From assembly GCA_036927565.1 (NCBI GenBank), contig JAYESD010000002.1, positions 229,421,605 to 229,485,604 of the forward strand: 64,000 bases of DNA, written 5' to 3'. This DNA is from Tuctoria greenei (lineage: Eukaryota; Streptophyta; Magnoliopsida; Poales; Poaceae). The notes beneath the pieces are model-generated. The model had not been told where the DNA came from. It saw only the letters and a list, made by a program, of their open reading frames with translations, and did no database searches. Shown here in pieces: positions 51,009 to 62,170 of this stretch. Position numbers and translations under genes: made by a program. The stretch's first letter is position 1; each line of letters begins with the position of its first letter.

Positions 51009-52862
51009 TGTAAGACCTATGTGTGCTGAATACATTGGCTTGTAGTGAATATACTTGCTTTGATGATAAAAGTTTTGAATATCACCAAAACACCTTTTTA
51101 TCAAGGTCCGACTCTAGCTCTGAGCTACAGGATGGTCCGACGGTAGGTCCGGCTTGGTTTGGGTAGCTCCGGTTACGTTCGATGCTACGTCCGACTAGCT
51201 TTGGTCAGCTCCGGTGAAGTTTTGTCTTTAGCTCCGGCATGTCTTTGATAGCTCCGACATGTTTTTGCTAAGCTCCGAAGTTGATTTTTCTAGCTCCGGC
51301 TTTTGGGTTTACTAGTTCCGACAAGTTCTGGTTAGCTCCTGCGCTAGGTCCTGCTAGTGTCGTAAGCTTCGGCGGGAGCTTGGTTGTACTAGTTTTGGTA
51401 AGCTCCGGCGCTTGGTTGTACTAGCTTTTGTAAGCTCCGGCTCAAGGTTCGGGTTGCTCTGGCAAGGTCCGAAACTTGACCGTAGTGCTTCTGCTTTTCA
51501 TTTGCAATATTTCGTACTTGCTTTACATTGTTAGAAAGTTTGCTTAGTATTCTTTTACTAAGTTTTTGGTGCGTTTTGGATCATATGGCTGATATCGTTT
51601 TGCTATGCTTTGCAACATGCTTATGTGAGGCTCTCACGTAAGGTGTTGTGTTCGGAACTAACTTGAGTCAAGTCGAGGACTTGGTCTCGTATGGATTGGT
51701 TGTTTATTCATGTGCAGGTGTTGCTTGAGATCAAGACATGGCTGGTGACGGGATCCATTGGACTAGTCTCAGGGAGGAGATGAGGTTCCAACAACCAAAT
51801 TCAGGAGGAATTGTGGTTGAGCTGATCAGAAGGTCGCGCAGGATGATTGAATCAAGGGCGGTGCACATGAAGGTTACTGGACATCGAAGGAAGGTGTATG
51901 CACGTATGCATGCGGTGCATGACGTGGCAACATGGTTCCGAAGATGGTTTATGGATGGGAAGATCTGGTTGGAAGGATCGGATTGTATCAGTTGATGACT
52001 CCGGCTGTGGCGGAGTCGGTTATGGCTCGGTATGGAAAGTATCGAGTTGGTTATGTTAGGATTTCGTATGGGTCACGAATTTGAGTTGTTTAGGAATGTG
52101 GGATACGTTCCTAAGGTGTTTAGAAGTCTTAAGATTGCTTCTATCTGCGTATAGAAGAATCTTGAGCAGTTATGGAAAGTTACGATTCGTGATCTGAGTA
52201 GGATTGGAGTCCTAGTTGGTATTGGGTTGGCCTAAGGACTGGTTATATAAGCAAGGGATCCCAGAGCTCGTGGTGCACGACTTTGAGGCTGTTCCTCTTG
52301 TGTTCTATTGAATAAAATTCGTAGGTTGAAGGAACTTTTGTGCCTTGTTCGTCCGACTTGTTCCAGACAAGTTTTACTCGTCGAGTTTCTGGACAGCACT
52401 ACCTTTCATCGGTGGTTTTATCATAACTCGAGTTTTACAGATCCAATTGACGTGATTCTTTTTGGGTTGTCTTCACAACTTGATTCTCTATCATATGTAA
52501 AAATTTCACGGTCATCGGATTTGTGGTTTATGATCTACACGAGTTTCTTTGCAGCATTCCAGAACTGTTTTTTTTCTCGGGTAGAGCAGATTGACCTTTG
52601 TTTGATCTTTCGATCATAACTTGAGTTTTTCTCGACGGATTTGAGAGATTCTTTTTGTATTGTCTTCTTGACTCTATTCTCTCTGATATCCATCACTTTT
52701 TTCATGGTGAAACACGTTTAGATTAGTCTCACACATGATTTCTTTAACAGATCGTTTTTCTGCCGAAAGGGTTTGGGGTTTAATTGTTTCCGCTGCATAA
52801 GATTTTTAAAATCTACCATTCACCCCCCTCTGGTAGCTTTTCACGTGCTCTTCGATCCTATA
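51009..52862 (+). repeat. Sirevirus 5' LTR (1854 bp)
   Basis: The upstream part (51100-51480) repeats AGCTCCGG at least six times with many near copies. A TATA box TATATAA is at 52244-52250. An 85-codon frame (51738-51995) recurs in the other LTR but is simply copied with it. Confidence 0.9.
52244..52250 (+). promoter_or_regulatory. TATA box of Sirevirus 5' LTR
   Basis: GGTTATATAAGCAAGGG. The 3' LTR has GGTTAAATAAGCAAGGG at the same place, so the box is changed in that copy. Confidence 0.6.
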
Positions 52863-52864
52863 AT

Positions 52865-52877
52865 TGGTATCAGAGCC
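52865..52877 (+). other. Sirevirus primer-binding site
   Basis: TGGTATCAGAGCC, initiator-Met complement, two bases after the LTR. Confidence 0.9.
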
Positions 52878-52924
52878 ACGGTGCTCTAATCTTTGAGATT
52901 TGCACGTGTTTTTGACTAATCATC

Positions 52925-54366
52925 ATGGAGAAGTACTCCGCCAAACCTTGTGTGTTTGCTGGTATTGATTTCCAGGTTTGGAAGGCACGCATGGAGCCTT
53001 TCATCCAGGCACAAGGCTTTGCAATATGGGAGCAGGTGTATAAGCCTTATGAAGTGCCACCCAATGATCAAGTCATGGCCAATCATCATCTTGCAATACT
53101 CTTGCTTTGTTGTCCTCACTAACCCTGGAGCAGATCGAAGAATTTCCAGAAGAGGAGTTGGCACTCATCTCTACTAGATTCTCAAAAGCATTGCAAAATG
53201 TGAGAACTAGAAGGAGAGGAAGCTCCAGACCTCAACGCTGTTTTGAATGTTGTAAAATAGGACACTTTCGTACAGAATGCCCTAACCTTTCAGGTCCGAC
53301 CACCCGGGAAGAAAAACAAAGCAAGGTCCGGACCTCCTCTGAAAATTCCAACAACAAGAAGAAAGGTACTGTAGGACGCAAGATGATCAACAACTTCATC
53401 ACCGCACTTCAATAACTTAGTTCAAGTGATGTAGACTTTGAAAGTGATGAAGATGATGATGATCTGGCCAACTTATGCTTCATGGCGGGCAAAACAAGAT
53501 CAAGATCAAGTCAGGAGGATGCAGAACACAACAGTGAAGACGATGAGGTATGTTCTACCTGCAATGAAATGTGTGATGCTATCTCTCGTGCCACTATTAT
53601 TGTTAAGAAAAAGGACAAAAAGCTTAGGGATAGTGCTGCTAAAATTGAATCACTAGAATCTGAAATCAACCGTTTAAAAACATTGATTCCTAGTGTTGAT
53701 GCATGTTCCTCATGTGATTTAATATATGAACAATTGTCCTCATTAAGAAGTGCGCACACCTCCACACTTGATAAACTTGAGTTAGAAATTGAAAAGAACA
53801 AAGAGCTTGCTGCACTTAATGATAAAAACTTGAAAGATGCTAGCTGTTCTACAATTGATTTGCATTGTTCTACTTGTGATGATCTTGATAAGAAACTACA
53901 GGATGCTATGAATGAAATTTCTATATTGAACAATGCTTTACGTTCTCATGAAGTTAAATTTTGTTCCAATTGCAAACTAAAAGGAAAAACTTCATGTGAA
54001 AATTGCCTTGATCTGTCCAATAAACTTGATGACATGCATAGGACATTAGATCGGTTTTGTAATGGGAATAAGAACCTAAACTTACTGCTGAATTCTTCCA
54101 AGTCTTGCAATGATAAAACTGGTTTAGGTTTTGATTCTCATGCTCATGCTAAGGCACATCCACCTAAAATTGTAAAGTCATTAGGAAGTGGTTTGATTCA
54201 AACTGTTCCTAAACAAAAAGGAGTGGTTTTCAAATCTGCAGGAGTGTTGCCTCATTCGGTTTCAAATAAAAATATTGCTTGCTCATCTAGACATGAACAC
54301 AAAGTTAAATTTCATTGTACCTTCTGTGGTAGAGATGGTCATGTCATAGATTTTTTTATAGACTAG
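52925..54366 (+). pseudogene. Sirevirus gag, with internal deletion
   Basis: ATG at 52925 starts MEKYSAKPCVFAGIDFQVWK and runs 65 codons to a stop at 53120-53122. From about 53107 another frame carries LALISTRFSKALQNV and a CCHC knuckle CFECCKIGHFRTEC (about 53240-53282). The central gag domain normally between these parts is missing, so a large internal deletion lies near 53100. A second frame (53482-54366) encodes a long coiled coil (about 53600-54080) with Cys pairs such as CSSC, CSTC, CSNC and CENC and a second knuckle start CTFCGRDGHVIDFF, then a TAG. This arrangement is typical of Sirevirus gag. Confidence 0.82.
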
Positions 54367-54389
54367 ATAAACAATAGAAAAAGGAAAGA

Positions 54390-54722
54390 ATGGTTGCTAG
54401 ATCTCATAACTTTCATGCAAAATTTGCTGCACACATTGAACCGAATGTACAACCTGCTGTTTTGAGTCAAAAACATTCAAAGTTTACCTCCAGACCTTCT
54501 GTTTTTGCCTCCGGAGCTACTGATTTTTGTACTACACACGTAACACCTTATAGGTCAGTAGTTCAGAATAAAAAATCTCAAACTTTGACTCATAAACCTG
54601 CTGTTTTGTCTCAGCTTTCACGTGTTTTTCCTACTGCACGTCGTGTGACTCAGTACTGGATACCTAAATGCCTTTTGACTAACCCCAGTATTGAGTCATC
54701 GACGTATTGTGCTTCTTTGTAG
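54390..54722 (+). pseudogene. Sirevirus gag-protease linker
   Basis: A frame rich in Ser, Thr and Val (AVLSQKHSKFTSRPSVFASG ... RRVTQYWIPKCLLTNP) ending in TAG just before the protease. The TQYWIPK segment is usually found shortly upstream of the protease in Sireviruses. No catalytic role is visible. Confidence 0.6.
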
Positions 54723-54731
54723 GTTACACGT

Positions 54732-55721
54732 TTGAGGAAGGAGAACATTTGGATCGTGGATTTAGGTTGCTCACGCCACACGACCGGTAACAAAGATTGG
54801 TTCTCCTCCCTCTCTTTTGTGTCACGTGTAGAAAATGTTACTTTTGCCGATAATTCTTCAACTCCTATAACTACTAAGGGTTCGGTTAGAGTAAATGATC
54901 ACTACACTTTGAAGGATGTGGCACTTGTCAAAAATTTGAAATACAACTTGCTTTCTGTTTCACAATTGCTAGATGAAAATCTAGAAATTATTTTCAATAA
55001 AAACTGCTGCAAAGTTGTGGGTTCAAATAGTGAGCTTATTTTTAACATGTCTGGGTTTGGAAGAGTTTTTAAAGCTGATTTTGATATGTCTTCCTCTAAG
55101 CATAGGTGTCTAGTTGCTAATAATTCAAACGACTTATATTTTTGGCATCGTAGACTTGGTCATGTAGGCTTTGATCACCTAACGCGTGTTAGTGCTCTTG
55201 ATCGCATACGTGGGCTGCCTAAGCTCAAGGGGGACAAAGAAATTGTGTGCTCTTCTTGTAGACATGCTAAGATGGTTGCAGGTTCACAAACACCTCTCAC
55301 AATGATCATGACAACTGAACCGTGTCAACTTTTGTATCTTGACACCGTAGGACCTTCACGTGTTCAATCCTTCGGAGGTAAATGGTATGTACTTGTGATT
55401 GTTGATGATTATTCTAGATACTCTTGGGTTTACTTTATGGCGTCTAAGAATGAAGTTTTTAGTCACTTTAGAACTTTATTTCTTAGATTATCAATTGATC
55501 ACCCAGGATCATTAAAAGCAATTAGAAGTGATAATGGAACTGAATTTAAAAATCAATCTTTTGATCACTTTTGTGCTGAAAATAGAATAGATCATCAATT
55601 CTCTTCACCATATGTACCTCAAAAAATCGGTGTTGTAGAAAGAAAGAACAGAACCTTAGTTGAGATGGCTAGGACTATGCTTGATGAATATCAAACTCCA
55701 TGGAAAATTTTGGGCTGATGC
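54732..55721 (+). pseudogene. Sirevirus protease and integrase
   Basis: A 328-codon frame. Protease: WIVDLGCSRHTTG (usual DSG, here DLG) at about 54753-54790. Pre-integrase and zinc domain: FWHRRLGHVGFDHL, then CSSCRHAKM. Integrase core: LLYLDTVGPSRVQSFGGKWY, VIVDDYSRYSWVYF, IRSDNGTEFKN and GVVERKNRTLVEMARTM, so both Asp and the Glu are present. It ends prematurely by a one-base slip near 55709 (usual FWADAL continues in the next frame). The ATG at 54732 is internal to the polyprotein. Confidence 0.88.
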
Positions 55722-56364
55722 GCTAGCAACCGCTTGTTATGTCTCAAATCGTGTTTTCTTGCGTGCTAAGCTAGGTAAAACACCATATGAGCTCCGGTTT
55801 GGACATTGGCCTAGTGTTACACACTTTCGGGTCTTTGGTTGCAAATGCTTTGTTAAGAAACATGGTAATCTTGATAAATTTGAACCTCGATCCATTGATG
55901 GCATGTTTCTTGGTTATCCATCTCATACTAGAGGCTACCGTGTGCTTTTACTTGACACTAACAAAATTGTGGAGACTTGTGAAGTGTCTTTTGATGAAGC
56001 TAGCCCAGGTATTAGCTCCGGTGTTGCAGGACCAGATCCGTATCCTCAGGGGGAGGGTATTTTCAAAGATGAAGAAGAGCCGGTGATACTGCCTGGTAGT
56101 TCCGAAGTTGACACGTGTCCAGCTCCGGACATTGAACAAGCTCCGGCTATCACCTATGCTGGTCCTGATCGTCCACAAGTAACAAGCTCATCAATCTACG
56201 ATGAACCTAATGAAGAAGAAGCTTGTGAGACATCTGTTCCCCTATGTTTTTTACAAAGATCATCCCCCAAAACAGATGATTGGAAGCTTGCACGAACGAG
56301 TCACACGGTCCAGGTTTTGCGATCCAAACTCTTATGCTCATTCTGCTTTTGTTGCTTCTTTTGA
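55660..56364 (+). pseudogene. Sirevirus integrase C-terminus and linker
   Basis: Continues in a new frame as FWADALATACYVSNRVFLRA, KTPYELRFGHWPSVTHFRVF then GCKCFVKKHGNLDKFEPRSI and GYPSHTRGYRVLLLDTNKIV, the standard copia integrase tail. A Pro/Glu-rich linker follows (about 55990-56230). After that the frame is lost by slips near 56290, and FCDPNSYAHSAFVASFEPKD continues in another frame. Confidence 0.85.
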
Positions 56365-57000
56365 ACCCAAAGATATATCACACGCACTCACTAATGAAAC
56401 TTGGATTATTGCCATGCAAGAAGAGTTAGAAATTTTGAAAGAAATAATGTTTGGAAACTTGTACCTCCATCTCAAGGTCACACTTTAATTGGAACTAAAT
56501 GGGTATATAAAAACAAACAAAGTGAGGATGGGGTTGTGGTTAGGAATAAGGCTAGGTTGGTTGCTCAAGGTTTCACTCAAATTGAATGTCTAGATTTGAT
56601 GAAACTTTTGCTCCTGTCGCTAGATTAGAAACCATAAGAATTTTGTTAGCTTTTGCAGCATCTAAAGGTTTAAGCTATATCAAATGGATGTTAAAAGTGC
56701 TTTTCTTAATGGCTACATAGATGAGGAGGTTTATGTCAAACAACCACCGGGTTTTGAAAATCTAGATTTTCCTAATCATGTTTACAAACTGTCCAAAGCC
56801 TTATACGGTCTCAAACAAGACCCTAGAGCATGGTATGATAGGTTAAAAACATTCTTAATTGAAAAGGGGTTTACCATGGGCAAGGTTGATAAAACTCTTT
56901 TTGTGCTTAAACATGGCAATGACTCATTATTCGTTCAAGTGTATGTTGATGATATTATCTTTGGTTGTGCTTCTCATGATCTTGTGTCCAAGTTTTAAGC
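56365..57000 (+). pseudogene. Sirevirus reverse transcriptase
   Basis: EELEILKEIMFGNLYLHLK, then GTKWVYKNKQ with RNKARLVAQGFTQIE, FDETFAPVARLETIRILLAF and MDVKSAFLNGYIDEEVYVKQ then PPGFENLDFPNHVYKLSKAL and YGLKQDPRAWYDRL. The catalytic box VYVDDIIFG (about 56938-56964) is intact. Slips near 56488, 56590 and 56680 and a TAA at 56996-56998 interrupt it. Confidence 0.87.
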
Positions 57001-57895
57001 AATGATGAGTTCCGAATTTGAAATGAGTATGATGGGTGAACTCACTTACTTTTTGGGGCTGCAAATCAAGCAAATCAAGGAGGGTACCTTTGTGCATGAA
57101 ACGAAGTATACCAAAGATCTCCTAAGGCGCTTCAACATGGACAAAAGCAATCCTCTTCGGACACCAATGGTAACAGCAACAACACTTGAACTTGATGAAG
57201 ATGGTCAATCCGTGGATCAAAAAGAATATAGAAGCATGATCGGATCACTTTTGTACCTCACGGCATCAAGACCGGACATACAATTCAGCGTATGTCTTTG
57301 TGCACGGTTTCAAGCTTCCCCACGTGTTTCACATCGTCAAGCCATCAAAAGGATTCTAAGGTACTTACATGGAACTCAAGAATTTGGCATTTTTCTTCCT
57401 TCTTCCTCAACCATTACTTTGAAAGCTTTTTCGGATGCTGATTTTGGGGGTTGTAGGATTGATAGGAAAAGTACTTCCGGTGCTTGTTATTTTCTTGGTA
57501 ATTCTCTTGTTGCTTGGTCCTCTAGAAAACAAAATTCAGTTGCACAATCCACAGCCGAATCTGAATATGTAGCTGCTGCTAGTGCTTGCTCACAAACTCT
57601 TTGGATTGTCCAAACACTTAAGGACTATGGGGTTGATCTAGATAGTGTTCCACTATTTTGTGATAACACTAGTGCTATTTGCATTGCCAAAAACCCCGTG
57701 CAACATTCTAGAACTAAGCACATTGATATTAGGTATCACTTTCTCAGAGATAATGTTGAAAAAGGAAACATTGTGCTTCACCATGTAGATACCGAACAAC
57801 AATTGGCTGACATTTTTACAAAACCTTTGGATTTCACTCGTTTTTGTTACATTCGTAGTGAAATAGGGGCTATGCATCCTCATGGCTTAAATTGA
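57001..57895 (+). pseudogene. Sirevirus RT C-terminus and RNase H
   Basis: A 297-codon intact frame: MGELTYFLGLQIKQ, ETKYTKDLLRRFNMDKSNPL then SRPDIQFSVCLCARFQ, HRQAIKRILRYLHGTQEFGI, then RNase H FSDADFGGCRIDRKSTSGAC, VAWSSRKQNSVAQSTAESEY and FCDNTSAICIAKNPVQHSRT with HIDIRYHFLRD and ADIFTKPL. All catalytic segments look normal. The true start is upstream; only a TAA separates it from the RT frame. The stop at 57893-57895 is the normal end of the polyprotein. Confidence 0.9.
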
Positions 57896-58912
57896 GGGGG
57901 AGTTTTTGAAACTTTGGGAAGTCTATGTGTGAATCTGAAATCAAAATAATACGAGCATATTATTTCATACATATATGACTCTGTGATTCCTTTTACATGC
58001 TGAAAGTTCTTACTACATTACTCGTGTTATACATTTTGTAGTTTTTGCCATGTCTAGTAATTGGAATAATTACTTACACTAAATCTGGTCATGGTCGAAC
58101 TTTCTTGCTGTTTTGAACTTGTTACATGTTCACAAGTGCTTTTAATCATAAAGAATTAATCAAGTAATCAACTCACATGTTGAGTTTTTTTGAACAAATA
58201 TAAATTGAGAAAAGATCAAGAGAATATGCATGCATCGCACTTCTTCTTTTGAGATGGCTTGTCATTGCACTTAGATATGAACTTGGAAGAAGTTGTGTAT
58301 GACTAAAACCATGTCCTTAAGCTTCTGATTGTCAAATGACATAGGCTTGGCTTGGTTGGTTAGAATAAGGCAGATGCGCATATAATCTCTTGCAAATATC
58401 ATATGATCTAAATTTATGCTTTGAATAATACTAAAATGCAGCAACTAGTGTCATGCTTTCAGGTTTTGAGATAGTTAAGTTTGTGAGATCATGACTTGGT
58501 TAAATTGAAAATTACATTTGATCTCTAGCATGGCTTACACTACTTTATGTATTTCATTGATGTGATAATGTAAAGTACTTCATAGTATGACTTGGATGAG
58601 CTTTGTTTATATGAATATGTTATAATATGCTCATAACAACTAAAGAGGGAGAGATAATTTGTTTACATGCTCATGACTTGCTGAATACATTGTCAAAGGG
58701 GGAGAGATAAGCATGAAGAGAAAGAGAATATGTGCATAAGGAGAGATAATAAAAAGGGGGAGAGATAATATGGGATAATTTTTTCTTCTCATTTTTCTTT
58801 TGATTTACAAAGGGGGAGAAATTTTCTTCAAAACTTTTAATGAGAATAAGCCAATGTTCGGATTTTAAATGGTGTTGCTAATGCATTCATCAAGGGGGAG
58901 ATTGTAAGACCT
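57896..58912 (+). other. Sirevirus 3' spacer with repeated polypurine tracts
   Basis: About 1 kb of AT-rich noncoding DNA. GGGGGAG-type tracts occur at about 57894-57902, 58642-58655, 58695-58709, 58751-58768, 58809-58822 and finally 58892-58912 directly before the LTR. Several polypurine tracts upstream of the 3' LTR are a described Sirevirus feature. I see no env-like ORF. Confidence 0.8.
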
Positions 58913-60756
58913 ATGTGTGCTGAATACATTGGCTTGTAGTGAATATACTTGCTTTGATGATAAAAGTTTTGAATATCACCAAAACACCTTTTTATCAAGG
59001 TCCGACTCTAGCTCCGAGCTACAACAAGGTCCGACGGTAGGTCCGGCTTGGTTTGGGTAGCTTCGGTTACATTCGATGCTAGGTCCGACTAGCTTTGGTC
59101 AGCTCCGGTGAAGTTTTGTCTTTAGCTCCGGCATGTCTTTGATAGCTCCGACATGTTTTTGCTAAGCTCCGAAGTTGATTTTTCTAGCTCTGGCTTTTGG
59201 GTTTACTAGTTCTGACAAGTTCTGGTTAGCTCCGGCGCTAGGTTCTGCTAGTTTCAAAAGCTTCGGCGGGAGCTTGGTTGTACTAGTTTTGGTAAGCTCC
59301 GGCGTTTGCTTGTACTAGATTTTGTAAGCTCCGGCTCAAGGTCCGGGTTGCTCTGGCAAGGTCTGGAACTTGACCGTAGTGCTTTTGCTTTTCATTTGCA
59401 ATGTTTCGTACTTGCTTTACATTGTTGGAAAGTTTGCTTAGTATTCTTTTACTAAGTTATTGGTGCGTTTTAGATGATATGGCTGATATCGTTTTGCTAT
59501 GCTTTGCAACATGCTTATGTGAGGCTCTCACGTAAGGTGTTGTGTTCGGAACTAACTTGAGTCAAGTCGAGGACTTGGGCTCGTATGGATTGGTTGTTTA
59601 TTCATGTGCAGGTGTTGCTTGAGTTCAAGACATGTCTGGTGACGGGATCCATTGGACTAGTCTTAGGGAGGAGATGAGGTTCCAACAACCAAATTCAGGA
59701 GGAATTGTGGTTGAGCTGATCAGAAGGTCGCGCAGGATGATTGAATCAAGGGCGGTGCACATGAAGGTTACTGGACATCGAAGGAAGGTGTATGCACGTA
59801 TGCATGCAGTGCATGACGTGGCAACATGGTTCCGAAGATGGTTTATGGATGGGAAGATCTGGTTGGATGGATCGGATTGTATCAGTTGATGACTCCGGCT
59901 GTGGCGGAGTCGGTTATGGCTCGGTATGGAAAGTATCGAGTTGGTTATGTTAGGATTTCGTATGGGTCACGAATTTGAGTTGTTTAGGAATGTGGGATAC
60001 GTTCCTAAGGTGTTTGGAAGTCTTAAGATTGCTTCTATCTGTGTATAGAAGAATCTTGAGCAGCTATGGAAAGTTACGATTCGTGATCTGAGTAGGATTG
60101 GAGTCCTAGTTGGTATTGGGTTGGCCTAAGGACTGGTTAAATAAGCAAGGGAGCCCAGAGCTCGTGGTGCACGACTTTGGGGCTGTTCCTCTTGTGTTCT
60201 ATTGAATAAAATTCGTAGGTTGAAGGAACTTTTGTGCCTTGTTCGTCCGACTTGTTCCACACAAGTTTTACTCGTCGAGTTTCTGGACAGCACTACTTTT
60301 CGTCGCTGGTCTTATCATAACTCGAGTTTTACAGATCCAATTGACGTGATTCTTTTTGGGTTGTCTTCTCAACTTGACTGTCTATCATCTGTAAAAATTT
60401 CACTGTCATTGGATTTGTGTTTTAGGATCTACACGAGTTTCTTTGCAGCATTCCAGAACTGTTTTTTTCTCGGGTAGAGCAGATTGACCTTTGTTTGATC
60501 TTTCGATCATAACTTGAGTTTTTCTCGACGGATTTGAGTGATTCTTTTTGTGTTGTCTTCGTGACTTGATTATCTCTGATATCCATCACTTTTGTCACGG
60601 TGAGACACGTTTAGATTAGTCTCACACACGATTTCTTTAACAGATCGTTTTTCTACCGAAAGGGTTTGGGGTTTAATTGTTTCCGCTGCATAAGATTTTT
60701 AAAATCTACCATTCACCCCCCCTCTGGTAGATTTTCACGTGCTCTTTGATCCTACA
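58913..60756 (+). repeat. Sirevirus 3' LTR (1844 bp)
   Basis: Nearly identical to the 5' LTR; the 85-codon frame at 59632-59889 differs from 51738-51995 at two residues. Ends CCTACA. Confidence 0.9.
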
Positions 60757-61029
60757 TTATGGCTCATTATGGATTAATTTATGGTATTGAATATGGCTAT
60801 CGACAATGGTGAAATCTGGTATATGGATGATGGTAATGAATTATGGACTAGTATTATGATGATTATATGTTTTATGATGGGTTTACTTTACATACATATA
60901 ATATATTGCTTTTCCAAATGTTTAAATGTACTTTTCAACATTTAGCCATTATTATATTCGTCATTTGAATCAGCCACATGTCATACTTTCCACACTTGCT
61001 CAGTACGACATGTACACACTATTGCAATT

Positions 61030-61045
61030 CCCCCCCCCCCCCCCC
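61030..61045. repeat. Poly-C run in element D 3' LTR
   Basis: About 16 consecutive C; the 5' LTR has a much shorter C run at about 42900-42908. Length is prone to polymerase slippage and assembly error. Confidence 0.8.
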
Positions 61046-61405
61046 ACTAACAGTTTCAGGTGATGGTTGAGAGTGTCTTGAGGATAATGTGGAGTTCTAG
61101 GCTGTGTGCTGCCACCAGCTTTGCCTGTGGTGTTGCATGGAGCTGCGCTATCCCTTATACTTAGTTTGCTTAGTTGCTTAATTAGTTTATTTCCGCTGCA
61201 TTAGTTGAACTTGTCATTAATATTCACTAGAGCTTGTATTCAAGGATATTATGAATTGTGTAATAAAAATTTGGTTAATTAATCTTGTTCTGTGGTAATA
61301 TTTCTGTATACTCTTTTGTGAATGCACTCGTGTATGTGTGTTGAACGTCCTGGGCACACATATGCATTGACTTGGTTCATTTTCGGAACCGGGTGTCATA
61401 GTCAT

Positions 61406-62002
61406 TGCTGGAAAAAATGTATGAAATAAATTTCAGTTTTCATGTACAAAGACTTTATATTTCTAATTCATGAATTTGAGAGATATTTTATATATTTGTA
61501 ATATTGTAATGAAACTGTAATATATTGAATTTGAAAGACTTTGTTGAGTGCCCCTGCTCTATTTTTTGCGAGCTTTGCTCCGTTTTCTGGGTGCCTCTGC
61601 TCTGTTATTTGACAGTACGGAATTGATAAGCAAGAGCACTTCACATATGAATTTCACATGTGGTTTTTAAGTAGAGCCGACTGTGATCGTCTGCTTCGAT
61701 TTTTGCGTGCGGATCCTTCACAGGAGGTCCCTAAGAAAAGTCTGTTTGTGAAAACATCGGGTACATCACATGCGGTATTTATTGAAAACCGCATATGACC
61801 GATGCACCAATTATAGGCGGTTCTTAATTAACCACTGCCTTTGAAAAGTTCTATCTTTATCCAAGCGGTTGTGAGTTCTGAACTGGCGGTGATATTTGAT
61901 CATCACAAGCGATTATTAAATCATTCGACATGACAAGCATATTTTTTTACGGACTGCCTGAGTAAAAAATTCGAGGCACTTGTGAAAATGTACTTTGTAG
62001 TA
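61406..62002 (+). mobile_element. CACTA-2 3' untranslated and terminal region
   Basis: AT-rich sequence without coding, then from about 61620 short GC-containing motifs in both orientations (GCGGTATT...AACCGC, GGCGGTTCTTAATTAACCACTGCC, CTGGCGGTGATATTTGATCA, TCACAAGCGATTATTAAAT) of subterminal type. It ends ...TGTGAAAATGTACTTTGTAGTA at 62002. The tail is a CACTA-like terminus with TAGTA in place of TAGTG. Confidence 0.65.
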
Positions 62003-62170
62003 ATGATAATTCGTTTGTTTTATCTGTAGAGATCAGATCGGCTTGTGATCTATCTCTATCTTTTGTAACCCGACCTTGTATTGTTTCCTATAAACTATTA
62101 ACATGCTGGGTCGACGCCCCTCGAGTTTGAGAGCTCGACTTTACCCCATCTCCAGCCACGCTTCATTACA
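62003..62170 (+). repeat. Element F 5' LTR, distal 168 bp
   Basis: AGAGATCAGATCGGCTTGTGAT and the pyrimidine-rich 3' part end TTCATTACA at 62170. The upstream part of the LTR lies beyond CACTA-2, off-window. Confidence 0.65.

Larger units (their letters stand above)
51009..60756 (+). mobile_element. Sirevirus-type Ty1/copia retrotransposon
   Basis: LTRs 51009-52862 and 58913-60756 start TGTAAGACC and end CCTATA or CCTACA. Flanks are TTATT and TTATG, a 4-of-5 match that fits the element D sequence GGTTAYGGCTC at the same place in its other LTR. The interior shows gag with two zinc knuckles and a long coiled coil, then protease, integrase, RT and RNase H (copia order), followed by a spacer of about 1 kb with several polypurine tracts, a known Sirevirus trait. 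LTRs are very alike, so this is one of the youngest insertions. Confidence 0.9.
40435..61400 (+). mobile_element. Element D: full-length Tekay-type chromovirus holding two nested insertions
   Basis: Target duplication GTCAT lies at 40430-40434 and 61401-61405. LTRs start TGTAACACCC or TGTAACACCCTCAG; the 5' LTR ends GGTGTTACA and the 3' LTR ends GGTGTCATA. Internal order is initiator-Met type primer site, gag with CCHC, protease, RT, RNase H, integrase, chromodomain and a polypurine tract. Cassandra (50178-50942) and a Sirevirus (51009-60756) sit in the 3' LTR. It is inserted in the 3' part of CACTA-2. Confidence 0.9.
48068..61400 (+). repeat. Element D 3' LTR, split by Cassandra and a Sirevirus
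   Basis: LTR pieces are 48068-50177, 50943-51008 and 60757-61400; together they are collinear with 40435-43249. TATA box at 48684-48690; shared Tekay block at about 50082-50176. Ends GGTGTCATA, one base off the CA consensus. Confidence 0.88.
3361..62002 (+). mobile_element. CACTA-2: En/Spm-type transposon, split by nested insertions
   Basis: Pieces on the plus strand are 3361-6801 (5' subterminal and leader), 18465-18566, 37269-40434 and 61406-62002; everything between is later insertions. Domain order is transposase-associated, tnp2 core, DUF4218, DUF4216, then a 3' region ending TTTGTAGTA at 62002. The reverse complement, TACTACAAAG, departs from the CACTAC consensus by one base. The 5' terminus is not seen and is probably left of the window beyond CACTA-1. 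Continuity is supported by exact target-site duplications at elements A and D and a 4-of-5 match at C. Confidence 0.7.

Noticed and set aside
51738..51995. 85-codon frame found in both Sirevirus LTRs (also 59632-59889), as a possible LTR-encoded gene
   Set aside because: The two LTRs of one element are copies of each other, so recurrence is not evidence of selection; no domain is recognised.
53511..53933. Minus-strand 140-codon frame
   Set aside because: Opposite a Sirevirus gag coiled coil; Ser-rich composition is the complement of Glu/Asp/Lys-rich codons.
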